Shown here: piece after piece, positions 1 to 8,931 of the stretch
How positions within the stretch are numbered: position 1 is the first letter of the stretch
Layout of the letters: the number at the start of each line of letters is the position of its first letter
Assembly: GCA_014084085.1 (NCBI GenBank)
Contig: NPFB01000019.1
Coordinates: 104,168-168,167 of the forward strand
Direction of reading: 5' to 3'
Source of the DNA: Hondaea fermentalgiana
Taxonomy: Eukaryota; Sar; Bigyra; Thraustochytrida; Thraustochytriidae
Length of the DNA: 64,000 nt
Made by a program: the position numbers and the translations under genes
Notes under the pieces: model-generated
Databases searched by the model: none
What the model was told of the DNA's origin: nothing
The model's input: the letters and a program-made list of their open reading frames with translations, nothing else

Positions 1-2
1 AT

Positions 3-1973
3 CAGATGATTCAGGATCTGCAGAAGTACGGCAACTATCTGCTCTTTGATGCTTCGCACAATGTGACCACTGCAAGGGGCTTCAAGCTCTTTTCAATCTT
101 CGGCATCGATGACATGGGTGCAGGTGTTGGATTACTCTACGTCGTGGTCAATCACGAGACTGTTGCCGTTTGCGAGCGAGTCTTTGCAGTCCTCGCCAAC
201 CTCCATAATGACCCTGACTACAAACCTCAGTGCGTCATGTGTGACATGGCCAAAGGGCCAATCACTGCCATACATCGCATGCGGCAGGGTGTCTCGGTTC
301 AGTACTGTACGTGACACGTCCTTCGTGCGTTTCGAGGAAGGCTGGAAAAGCTGAAGAGAGGCTCCATTGTCGCGAGAGCATTCCGCGATCGTGAGCAGAA
401 GATCTGGTTACTTCTCCAGGAGGCAGTCACGACGCACTCTACCTCGGTTCTGAACAAGTCAATTGAAGCGGTAAAAGCTTCCCTTCGTGGCACGGACAAA
501 GGGGCGCTTAACTTCTTCGTAGAGAACTACTTTGCTGATGAGAAAAAGGTTCTCTGGAGTGCAGCCCATCGGCGAGGCAACCTAGATAGCACGGGGCGCA
601 TGCGGATGACCAACATGATTTGCGAGGCGTGGCACTCTGTTCTCAAGACTGTTTACTTTCGCAATCGTCGGAATCGCCGGCTATCGACACTCCTCAGGAC
701 TCTTGAGGATCGTGCGAGAGGGCGATTATTGCGTTCAAGCCGTCAAACGGCGGGGCTTGAAAACGCGCCTCCTTGCATGTGGCAGATCAGCAAGGACCAA
801 CCAACAGTCATGACGGTGAGGGACGTTCGTGATCTTCGAGATGATCCTCCTGACCAGAGTCCGCGCCAGAGCACAAGCATGGTGGACTCGGATTCTATTG
901 GAGGAGACGACTGGGACGATGGCGCCGAGGGCGACCCCATGGAAATTGCGGTCCCTGATCATGCGACCAACCCTCATCAACACGCAACTCTAGCACCCGT
1001 CGCGCGGGCAAGCATGCAAGGTGTCTATCGAACGCTCGAAGCTGCGAACAAAGCAGCGCATGAGAGTGAGTGTTTCCGCTCGAATGTACCTGGTCCGCTG
1101 TGCAGGAATGTAGGGCCTAAAAAGCCTCGTGCACCATAGGTATCACCCAGAAGAAGACCCGGCCAGTCGCAAGCTTCTGCTCGCATTGCGGCGGGCCGCA
1201 GCCCGAATAAATTACATCTTTGAGGAGCTTGCGTCCATGGTGACAATCGAGGAGAAGGGCTACGTTTATCCCGACAGTATGAACCCGGCTGAAGACGTTC
1301 GACGCCTTCCACGCGACGTACCAATCGTCGGGAGCGACAGCCAAGGAAACGGCGGCGAAGAACCGCATCTAGAGAAACTACTGATGTGAGCACGTCAGCT
1401 TCGTCTCCGGAGCATGAGGAAACAGTCGCCGCGGACGACTTTCACGCATGGAAAAATAAGATCACGTCATTGAAGCCTCTTATCCGCGATCAAACTATGC
1501 GGGAGCGTCTCGTTGCCTCTGCCCGGGAGCACAGAGATCGCCATCGCCGCGGCCTTGCGGATGAGACCCTCGCGGGAATCGAGGAACGGAAGCGCTCTCA
1601 GCTTCCACGAGGAGAGCGCTGCCTACTCAATGGGCCTTACCAGGAGCACATGCTGGATCTAAATGCGTGCATTCAGGACAATCTCCAACTAGACGAGACG
1701 AAAATCCATCGTCACCAGTATCAAAGATGCATCTTTGCTCGGGTTCCTCATGGTATGACCTTGTTCAAAATTAATGAGACTGTCATACGCGACCACGACC
1801 ATTTCAAGTCAATTTACGATGCAGAACGCGACGCTTACGCAAATGTGTGGTTCAAAAAAGTCTTCTCAAGCGCTCCGCATTCCTCTCAAACCCCTCCGGC
1901 CAACGGGAGCCAGCCCTGGCGTCCTAATTCAGGCTCTCCAAGGGTGCACCAAGGGGGCCAAAATACTTGGTGA
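3..1973 (+). pseudogene. MULE-type transposase, decayed (5' end outside window)
   Basis: The frame open from base 3 encodes a DDE core of the MULE/Mutator class. It has a first Asp in FDASHNV, a second Asp in VMCDMAKGPITAI, a C-x-x-H stretch and the late box TNMICEAWHSVLK. One in-frame TGA at 312-314 interrupts it exactly where the family usually has Trp (CT-stop-HVLRAFRG), and the same frame then continues to a TAG at 1137-1139. Coding-like sequence continues in frame +1 (about 1129-1389) and returns to the first frame (about 1386-1973), with 11- and 4-nt overlaps. Those two continuations have no ATG at their beginnings. I read this as one ancestral protein broken by one nonsense change and two frameshifts. 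Introns are a less likely alternative. The region after 1139 has no recognised domain. Terminal inverted repeats were not identified. Confidence 0.68.
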
Positions 1974-3291
1974 TTTTCAGCCGCCCGTGCTCCATACCTC
2001 CCAACATCCTTATAAAATCCAATACCACACCTAGTCCCACACCAAGTACAATGCCTCATTCAATTTCGAATGAAGATCCCACACCCTAGCCCCCAATCCA
2101 CCACATCTAGTGTGTCATTTATCTTGTGCGTGGTAATCCACCCGGGTGGTTTATAGATACCTAAAAATACCAGAATTAATTCCGTTGGTTGGCTAACTTA
2201 CCCGGCGCGTGAGAGAGCGAGCGAAAGAATCGTCTCGGGACGTGGCACCTGGGCTTCTGCTCAGCTTTTGCACTGCTGGGGGACCATTGTTCCGTGCCGA
2301 AATCGTCCCAACTTGAAGGAGCCGCGAGGGACGACGGACGGCCGAGGCGACGTGGAGTCGGGATACGACAGCCTTGCGAGCGCGCGAGAGAGCGGGGACG
2401 GTTTGCGAAGCAGCTGAGGCCGCTCGGCAGCGGATTCAAGAGAATCAAGACTCCTCGAAGAGAAGATGAAATGCGAAGTAAGGCTGGGGTGGTCAAGCTG
2501 GCTGCTGCTGGTTGGTGACGGTTTGGCTGGTGGCTGGGACCCAAGATGGCGTTGATTTTGTCCGTATCGCCTTGCTCTGCCGGGAAAAACGAAGCTTTGC
2601 GAGCTTGTTTGCCACCACTGTCAGCAATCATAGCAGCAGCAATAACAACAACGAACGACATCGTCATTCTCATCGTCAATCGATCTGGCTGCTGCAGCCA
2701 GTGTAACAACACACAAGGTCGCACTGCCAGCAAGAATGGAAGGGTGGGGAAAGGGGCTCGGCTCGTCCGGCCGCGACTGCGACTTAACTCGACTTTCTCT
2801 GCTTCGTCGATCTTGGCCACGCGTCTCTCCGTCGAGCATGTGCAATGTGTCGACGCTGGACTCACCTCGAGCACGCCTGGCTGGCTGGCGGGGACAACGA
2901 TCGAGCAGCCGGCCGATGAACCAGGCTGGCCCGCGAGATCGGCGCACACGGGATGTACCCCAGGTCTGCGCGAATTCCTCCCCAGCGAGGGCTCACTCGA
3001 GTGCGTGAATGCAGGATGTATGTATGTACAGGTGTGTGCTGTTGCTGGCCCAGCGCGGCATTTCTGACCGGCGGCAGGGCCGCCAAACCCGCAAGCGCTC
3101 GCGGCGGCGGCGGCGGCGACGCCTGCCGACGGCGTCGAGCTCGCGCTCGGACTCGCGGCGCGAGGCCTTACCTTGCGGCGGGGAATCTCTTGGTGGCACC
3201 TCTGCAGGCAGAGGGAGACGAGGTATTTCTCTCCGAACCGGAGACACTGGGGAGAAGGTTGGTTCGCAAAGGGAGACCGCTCGCGCGACGC
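1974..3291. other. intergenic, no supported gene
   Basis: The first 200 bases are AT-richer than their surroundings and may be the tail of the transposable element. The rest is GC-rich. Overlapping frames exist on both strands, but they are low-complexity and show no domain. The last few hundred bases should hold the 5' region of the small secreted protein gene at 3292. Confidence 0.5.
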
Positions 3292-3552
3292 ATGGCGGCG
3301 CAGACTCCGAGGTCAGGCTCGCCCGGACTGCGCGGCATGCGAGCGATCGCTGTTGCGCTCTTGCTCGCGAGCCACCTCTTTGTATACAGTGGATACGCCG
3401 AGGGTACCAAACCATCCGCGACGTCCGTGGAGGTCGTGCTGGACGCCACCAAACAAAATGCGGCCGGCTTCGTGAGCTTTGAGGAGTTCAAGGAAAACAT
3501 GCTGGACAAAATCAAGCGAGACGAGAAGCCAAACGCAAACGCAAAACCATGA
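3292..3552 (+). CDS. small secreted protein with an EF-hand-like half motif
   Basis: Predicted 86 residues from ATG 3292; a second ATG at 3337 starts directly at the signal peptide. The segment MRAIAVALLLASHLFVYSGYA is a typical hydrophobic secretion signal with a small-residue cleavage region, so the protein probably enters the ER. The mature part is only about 50 residues and contains GFVSFEEFKENMLDKIKR, which resembles the exiting loop and second helix of an EF hand. No full calcium loop is visible, so calcium binding is not claimed. The C terminus is Lys/Asn-rich. The frame is open further upstream, but that part is Arg/Ala low complexity and is taken as untranslated. Family not recognised. 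Confidence 0.5.
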   Translation: MAAQTPRSGSPGLRGMRAIAVALLLASHLFVYSGYAEGTKPSATSVEVVLDATKQNAAGFVSFEEFKENMLDKIKRDEKPNANAKP

Positions 3553-3644
3553 AACCTGCTTCTTATCTTTATTCTTCTCCAAACTTGCCCGACCACAACG
3601 GGCCTCCGAAGTAAACTCACGCACTTTCAATGCTCGCACGAGGT

Positions 3645-4214
3645 CTAATACTCGTACAACTTGACCATATGTATAAGCTTCTCTTCGCATTCACGATAAT
3701 TGCGCCAATACGTAAAGTACCCGTTCTTTTTTACTCGAACACACTTGATGAAGCCATTGTCCCATCGCTCGGGAGACCCGTGCTCTGCGGCATACTCGCG
3801 CTCGTCACGCCACCCGCCACACTGAAAACGATGATTATCCTCTACGAGCATGGACCACCCTTGCGCGCGCGACATACGCACTGGCTTTGCTGCTGATACA
3901 GATGCTCTTGATGCTGATTTTGCTTCCTGGCGTCGAGGTTTTTGATATTTTTCTTCAGCTCGGCAACGTACCTCTTCGCCGTCGCATCGCCGCGCATCGC
4001 GCGTTCTCGTGGCATAGTCCGATTTGGACTCATGTTTTGATCGATTTGTCTTGCGAGCTGTCTTTGTCGAGCTCGATGAACCAACGGTGACTGCATTCTT
4101 GCTGCTGCGCACGTTTGCCTTGCCGCAACCGCCGCCGCCGCCGCCGCCAAGACTTCGCGGAACAGCATGAAACCCACTGTTACTCCCGCGCAGAGTCATG
4201 CCTGTGATCTCCAT
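3645..4214 (-). CDS. basic orphan protein with a conserved-looking aromatic C-terminus
   Basis: Predicted 189 residues from the ATG at 4214; the frame stays open to 4433, so a longer N-terminus is possible. The N-terminal half is Ser/Arg/Lys-rich with a run of eight glycines at about residues 20-30. The last 75 residues look like a folded, conserved domain: they contain GWSMLVEDNHRFQCGGW, then KNGYFTYWRNYRECEEKL and end in HMVKLYEY. I do not recognise the family. The gene ends 92 nt from the stop of the convergent secreted-protein gene and starts 556 nt from the divergent myosin gene, so those two may share an upstream region. Confidence 0.5.
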   Translation of the reverse strand: MEITGMTLRGSNSGFHAVPRSLGGGGGGGCGKANVRSSKNAVTVGSSSSTKTARKTNRSKHESKSDYATRTRDARRCDGEEVRCRAEEKYQKPRRQEAKSASRASVSAAKPVRMSRAQGWSMLVEDNHRFQCGGWRDEREYAAEHGSPERWDNGFIKCVRVKKNGYFTYWRNYRECEEKLIHMVKLYEY

Positions 4215-4770
4215 CGTGCGCGAGGTATGTCTTCTCCTCTCCTCGAATCTCTTGCGTGTCTCTTTCGCCGACTGCCCGTGCGCAAGCGTGAGCGAGATGC
4301 GGCTTTCTTTTCGTTTCTTTCCTAAACAATGGAGGCTTCGTCGCATGAAACCGTGTGGTACACACCGTCGTGGGGGAAATGCGTTGCGCTGGGTCCATTT
4401 CCTCTGCAGAGCTGGATCAAACCCGTCGATCAATCCATCAATCAGTCAATCCATCCATCCATCAAGCAAGCAAGCAAGCGAGCAAACAATCAATCAATCA
4501 GTCAAAACATGAATCAACGAGTCCAAGAATTGATCAATCAGAAAGTCCAAGCGTCTGGTCAGAAATGATCGTAGAACTGGACTGCGCGTGCGCGGCGAAG
4601 AGCGCAGCGTTGTTTTCAGATGGATGGGAAAGGCAAACCTGCAATCGAGACCCCGTGTGCGCGCGCACGACGACTGCGCAGCCCGACCTCTTGACTGCCT
4701 GATCGAGCCACAGAACGAACGAACGATCAACGAGAGGAGTGGTGACGCGAAGCGACGAGGGCAAAGCACG
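4215..4770. other. divergent upstream region with an ATCA-type microsatellite
   Basis: Space between the minus-strand basic orphan and the plus-strand myosin gene. It contains a tetranucleotide-periodic tract at about 4428-4510, first (ATCA)n, then (AGCA)n, then (ATCA)n again. No gene is seen. The myosin frame is open across part of it, but without a conserved sequence before ATG 4771. Confidence 0.6.
4428..4510. repeat. (ATCA)n/(AGCA)n microsatellite
   Basis: Imperfect 4-nt periodic tract made of ATCA, ATCC and AGCA units, about 80 nt long, in the divergent space upstream of the myosin gene. Confidence 0.8.
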
Positions 4771-7700
4771 ATGCCGACGCTTGCAGCGGTCGAAGGCGAG
4801 ACGCTTAGTAGCAGCAAGGAGGAAATTGCAAGCCTCAGTACCGATGTTGTGGAATCCAAAGAGGAAGACTTAGGCAAGGGACTTATCCAAGATGACCATC
4901 AGGTCTGGGTATGGAAGCCTGCGCATGCAGGCGTCGACCTCTTGCCCATTGTTGGTCGCACCGATGATTCGGTGACTGTTGAAACGGAGGACGGCGAAGA
5001 ATGCATCATGGACGCCACCGATGTTTTTCCCTTTAACTCCAGCCATCTCCTTGACTGCGACGATGCAGCGGACATGAATGACTTGCATGAACCAGCGCTT
5101 GTCGGTTTGTTGGAGCGCAGATTCACCAAAGACAAGATCTACACCTATTCTGGGGATGTTCTCATCTCTATCAACCCGCAAAAGGACATTGCTGGTCTCT
5201 ACGATATTGAAGAGGAAACCTCGCGCAAGATGCCACATGTTTACGGAGTGGCGCAGCACGCTCTTGACGGACTCGGTCACGGCGAGAACCAAGCGATTCT
5301 TGTCAACGGCGAGAGCGGGGCCGGAAAGACCGAAGCTGCAAAAAAGCTTTTGCGCTACCTTGCGGCATTTTCCACCCATCACGACGAGAACGATTCGGCG
5401 AGTCCGGCAAGCGTCATGACAAGCAGCAATCCCGCACTCGAAGCCTTTGGAAATGCCGTCACGATTCGAAATGACAACTCGTCACGCTTCGGCAAGTACA
5501 TCAAAATCTGGTTTGACAAGGAACGCTCGCTGCGCGGTCTGTCAACGCACCAATTTCTGCTTGAAAACAGCAGAGTCATCTCGCACGGCGCGGGCGAGCG
5601 CAACTATCACGTCTTTTACCAGCTTGTTGCTGCAAAGCAGCAGCGTGAGCCCCAACTGGACGATCTGGAATTGGGTCTGCTCTCCAGCGCTGGTGCCTTT
5701 CGGCTGCTCCAAGCCAGCGATAGCGCTTCTGACAGCCTCGCACAGTCAGTTGATCTCGCGAAGGACCTCGCTAAATTCCGGGCGACCCATGATTCGCTTT
5801 TGGCCATCGGAATTAGTCCAGGTGATATTTCTGCCATTTGGCGGACGCTTGCAGGACTTTTGCACTTGGGCAACGTCGTCTTTGTGCCTCGCGTGAACCC
5901 GCAACCGGACGAAGACTTGACCGCAATTGATGCCTCGTCGCAGCAGCATTTATCGAAAGCCTGCGAGCTTTTGAATCTCGACGGAACTGAGATTTCGCGT
6001 GTCCTGCTTCGCCGCTACATTGGAGGCAAAAATTCGCTTGTTACGATTCCGCTGTCCCCTGCGGAGGCGGCGAATTCGCGTGATGGCATGATTAAGACCA
6101 TCTATTCGCGCGCCTTCGCTTGGATTGTTGACCAGACCCACCGCACAGACGGTGTTGACGAGCAAGCGTTCTCTTCGATTGGCATTCTGGATATCTTTGG
6201 CTTTGAAGTTCTTGCCCAGAATTCGCTCGAACAGCTGTGCGTCAATTTTGCCAACGAAGAGCTGCAGCGGCTCTTTAATTGGCACGTCTTTGAGCTCGAG
6301 CGCTCCCGGTATGCTTCTGAAGGCATCGTGTGGGATGTCAAGGCCTGCTGTGACAATATTGACTTGCTCGATGCGCTGCGCGGTGCCTTTTCACTTTTGG
6401 AAGAGCAGGGTCATTTTGGTGCGCGCGCTTCGGACGATAACCTCATTGCGCAATTCGCGAGTGAGGGACTCGTTCACAAGGAAAAACGCGCCGCGACGTC
6501 GCATTTCGTGGTGCATCACTTTGCAAGTTCAGTCTCGTACGAGATCACGGGATTTCTGGCCAAGAACAACGATGCCTTGCAGGCCGACCTGAGCGACTTT
6601 TTGGTGGCCAAAGCCGGTGCGCAAAGTTTCTTGGCCCGCCAGCTCTTCCCGCCCCCGGATATCGAGGCCGAGCGCGCCAAGGCACTTGCAGGTGGAGGCG
6701 CGCAGCGGCGTCAGGCACGAAAGATGGCTTCCACCAACAGCGTCTCGAAGCAATTCCGCGGTCAAATGGCTCAGCTGGTCGATGAGCTGCAGCAAACGGC
6801 CTTGCATTTTGTGAGGTGCGTCAAGGCAAACGAGGACAAGACTGCGGGATGTTGGGATACTGCACTTGTTCTGAATCAGCTTCGACACCTCGGTGTCATG
6901 GAGGCCGTGCGCATCCGGCAGGAGGGCTTCCCCGTTACTCTTCAGCCGCAAGAGATCGCGGCGCGCTTTGGGATTCTTGTGAGCGACATTTCAGAGGTCA
7001 CGCCTGAAGAAACTGCCCGAATCGTCCTGATGCAAACCCTCGGCGCGTCATCTCAGGGTCGCGCTTGGCAGATGGGCGTAAGCGGCCTGGTCTTTATGAC
7101 CAAGGCAAGCCTCACCATTCTTCAACGTTCGCAGCATGAGGAACTGCGTCGCCAGGAAACACTTAAACGTGAAGCAGCACGTTTGGAAGCTGAAGAGGCG
7201 GCGCGGCGTCACCAGGAAGAGCTCGCAAAAGCTCGCGCAGAGGCAGAAGCTAAAGCCAAAGCCCGCGCCGAGGAGGAAGCCAAAGCCAAAGCCCGCGCCG
7301 AGGAGGAAGCCAAAGCCAATGCTCGTGCCGAAGAGGAAGCCAAAGCCAATGCTCGTGCCGAAGAGGAAGCCAGAGCTAAAGCTCATGCCAAAGTGGAGGA
7401 GGCAAGAGCCGCGGAGGCCCAACGTCAGGCAGCGGCCAAGCTTCAAAAGGAACAGGAAGAGCAGGAAGCACAAAGGTTGGCGCTTCTTCGTGAGCGTGAA
7501 GCTGCGGATGTGGCTGCAAAGCAAATGAATGCCGCGAAAAAGCTTCAGACATGGTGGCGTATGGTGAGTCACATGCGTCAGCTGCACAAGATCTTGCAGG
7601 CGAGAGGCCCGTGGCAAGACGTTCTCCTTCCCAATGAGGCGGCCTTATTGAGCTCCTTTGTGGTCCACAGCTCGGAGCGCGACATTGTGCGCAAGATGGG

Positions 7701-8514
7701 ACTGTCGAAGTTTGCCACCTTTCAACGTCTGATGCGTTCCAAGAAACGTCGCGGTCTGATCGTGACCACAGGTCCGAACGCAAGAATTCTGCTCGTGGAT
7801 CCGACCAAGGAGAAGCTCCGCGTGGTCAAGGAGGTGAGATTGGACCCACGCTCAACTTGGGTGCATCTCCGAGACAACAAGGCCTTTGTCATATCCTTTA
7901 GCAAAGCCAATGAGCAGGTTCTCGAGCGCAAACGCCCGGCACTCGTCCGCATGCTCTCCTCGTCGTCTAGCTCCTCCTCCTCGTCGTTGTCCCTGTCACC
8001 ATTGTCATCGTCAAGCTCACTAACTCCTTCAACGCCGGACCTCTCGGGCGGTCGTCTTTCGGAATGGTCGTTTGTGGACATTTTGGGATCCTCGACACCT
8101 TGGGCGGGCGCCATGGCCAGACCGCAGACGGTTTCGGAGCTCATGAGCGTGTCAGGGCGCCCAACTCGACTGGCATCTACGGAACCGATCTTGTGGCAAG
8201 GCGCGCTCAAGAAGCAGGCCATTCGCTCGAAGCGAAACTGGCGTACGCGATGGTTCGTTCTACAGCAAGACGGGGACGAGGCACAACTGCTGTGGTACAA
8301 GGCCCAGCGACAGACGAGTCCTCACGGTGCCTTGCTCATTTCGCAGTCGACCGAGATTTGCGGCGGCAAAACGGAATGTTCGATCGTGATCAAGAGTCCC
8401 ACACTTCCCCCGGAAGGACTTTGTCTTGAGGCCTCGTCTGCCAAGGCTGCGCAACGTTGGCGTTCAAGACTTGAAGGGGCGCAGCGCAGGTCGCGCGGCG
8501 AGCAGTCCATCTAG
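4771..8514 (+). CDS. unconventional myosin with PDK1-type PH and C-terminal PH domains
   Basis: 1247 residues from ATG 4771. An ATP-driven actin motor. The head spans about residues 30-790: P-loop GESGAGKT at about 180, switch I NDNSSRFGKY at about 233 and switch II DIFGFE at about 474. A charged neck follows at about 815-880 (AKARAEEE-type repeats, likely a single alpha helix). Next comes one IQ-like segment, AAKKLQTWWRMV, at about 920. The tail has two PH-like modules. The first, at about 950-1050, has RRGLIVTTGPNARILLVDP and resembles the PH_3 fold of PDK1. The second is a canonical PH at about 1138-1240 with WRTRWFVLQ and a closing Trp in AAQRWRSRLEGA. The family logic suggests membrane or phosphoinositide cargo binding. 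Between the PH domains lies a poly-Ser linker. The 3' end faces the heat-shock factor gene 417 nt away. Class assignment was not attempted. Confidence 0.92.
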   Translation: MPTLAAVEGETLSSSKEEIASLSTDVVESKEEDLGKGLIQDDHQVWVWKPAHAGVDLLPIVGRTDDSVTVETEDGEECIMDATDVFPFNSSHLLDCDDAADMNDLHEPALVGLLERRFTKDKIYTYSGDVLISINPQKDIAGLYDIEEETSRKMPHVYGVAQHALDGLGHGENQAILVNGESGAGKTEAAKKLLRYLAAFSTHHDENDSASPASVMTSSNPALEAFGNAVTIRNDNSSRFGKYIKIWFDKERSLRGLSTHQFLLENSRVISHGAGERNYHVFYQLVAAKQQREPQLDDLELGLLSSAGAFRLLQASDSASDSLAQSVDLAKDLAKFRATHDSLLAIGISPGDISAIWRTLAGLLHLGNVVFVPRVNPQPDEDLTAIDASSQQHLSKACELLNLDGTEISRVLLRRYIGGKNSLVTIPLSPAEAANSRDGMIKTIYSRAFAWIVDQTHRTDGVDEQAFSSIGILDIFGFEVLAQNSLEQLCVNFANEELQRLFNWHVFELERSRYASEGIVWDVKACCDNIDLLDALRGAFSLLEEQGHFGARASDDNLIAQFASEGLVHKEKRAATSHFVVHHFASSVSYEITGFLAKNNDALQADLSDFLVAKAGAQSFLARQLFPPPDIEAERAKALAGGGAQRRQARKMASTNSVSKQFRGQMAQLVDELQQTALHFVRCVKANEDKTAGCWDTALVLNQLRHLGVMEAVRIRQEGFPVTLQPQEIAARFGILVSDISEVTPEETARIVLMQTLGASSQGRAWQMGVSGLVFMTKASLTILQRSQHEELRRQETLKREAARLEAEEAARRHQEELAKARAEAEAKAKARAEEEAKAKARAEEEAKANARAEEEAKANARAEEEARAKAHAKVEEARAAEAQRQAAAKLQKEQEEQEAQRLALLREREAADVAAKQMNAAKKLQTWWRMVSHMRQLHKILQARGPWQDVLLPNEAALLSSFVVHSSERDIVRKMGLSKFATFQRLMRSKKRRGLIVTTGPNARILLVDPTKEKLRVVKEVRLDPRSTWVHLRDNKAFVISFSKANEQVLERKRPALVRMLSSSSSSSSSSLSLSPLSSSSSLTPSTPDLSGGRLSEWSFVDILGSSTPWAGAMARPQTVSELMSVSGRPTRLASTEPILWQGALKKQAIRSKRNWRTRWFVLQQDGDEAQLLWYKAQRQTSPHGALLISQSTEICGGKTECSIVIKSPTLPPEGLCLEASSAKAAQRWRSRLEGAQRRSRGEQSI
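7222..7400 (+). repeat. 30-nt in-frame tandem repeats in the myosin neck
   Basis: About four to five consecutive 30-nt units encode A-E-E-E-A-K-A-K/N-A-R. Units fall in two near-identical pairs, one using GCCCGCGCCGAGGAG and the next GCTCGTGCCGAAGAG, which points to two rounds of duplication. Confidence 0.85.
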
Positions 8515-8931
8515 CTTTAGAATCAGGGGAATAGCGCAAGAATCGTGATACCAAAGCAAATCCAATCAGCAAAAAGAAAAAAAACAGGCAGAGAAACTTT
8601 GTGTAGGAAAAAAGATGCTCGGGACGCCTTCGGGTCAGAAAGGGGTTGTTTGTAAGGTAAATTGAGGGCGTTGGATGGATCTTGCTTGCTCGCTTGCGCT
8701 CTCTGCCATGGCTAACTATCCGCTAGCTAGCACTACTGGCAGAGGTACACAGGTTGGCTGGCTGGCTGGCTGGGTTGGGTTGTCGCGATAGAAAAGGGGG
8801 TGGTTATATGTACGAGCGGCGTGGCGCGCTATGGCATGAGGATGGGCCAAACTGAGTAGGGCTACTTCTTATAGACGGCTCTTCCCAGATCGCTGACTCG
8901 GCTTGCATGACAGGTTCGTAATAAACAGGAT
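8515..8931. other. convergent 3' region (myosin/heat-shock factor)
   Basis: 417 nt between two stop codons. Contains A-rich sequence just after the myosin stop and a (GGCT)n tract at about 8755-8773. No gene is seen. Confidence 0.6.
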
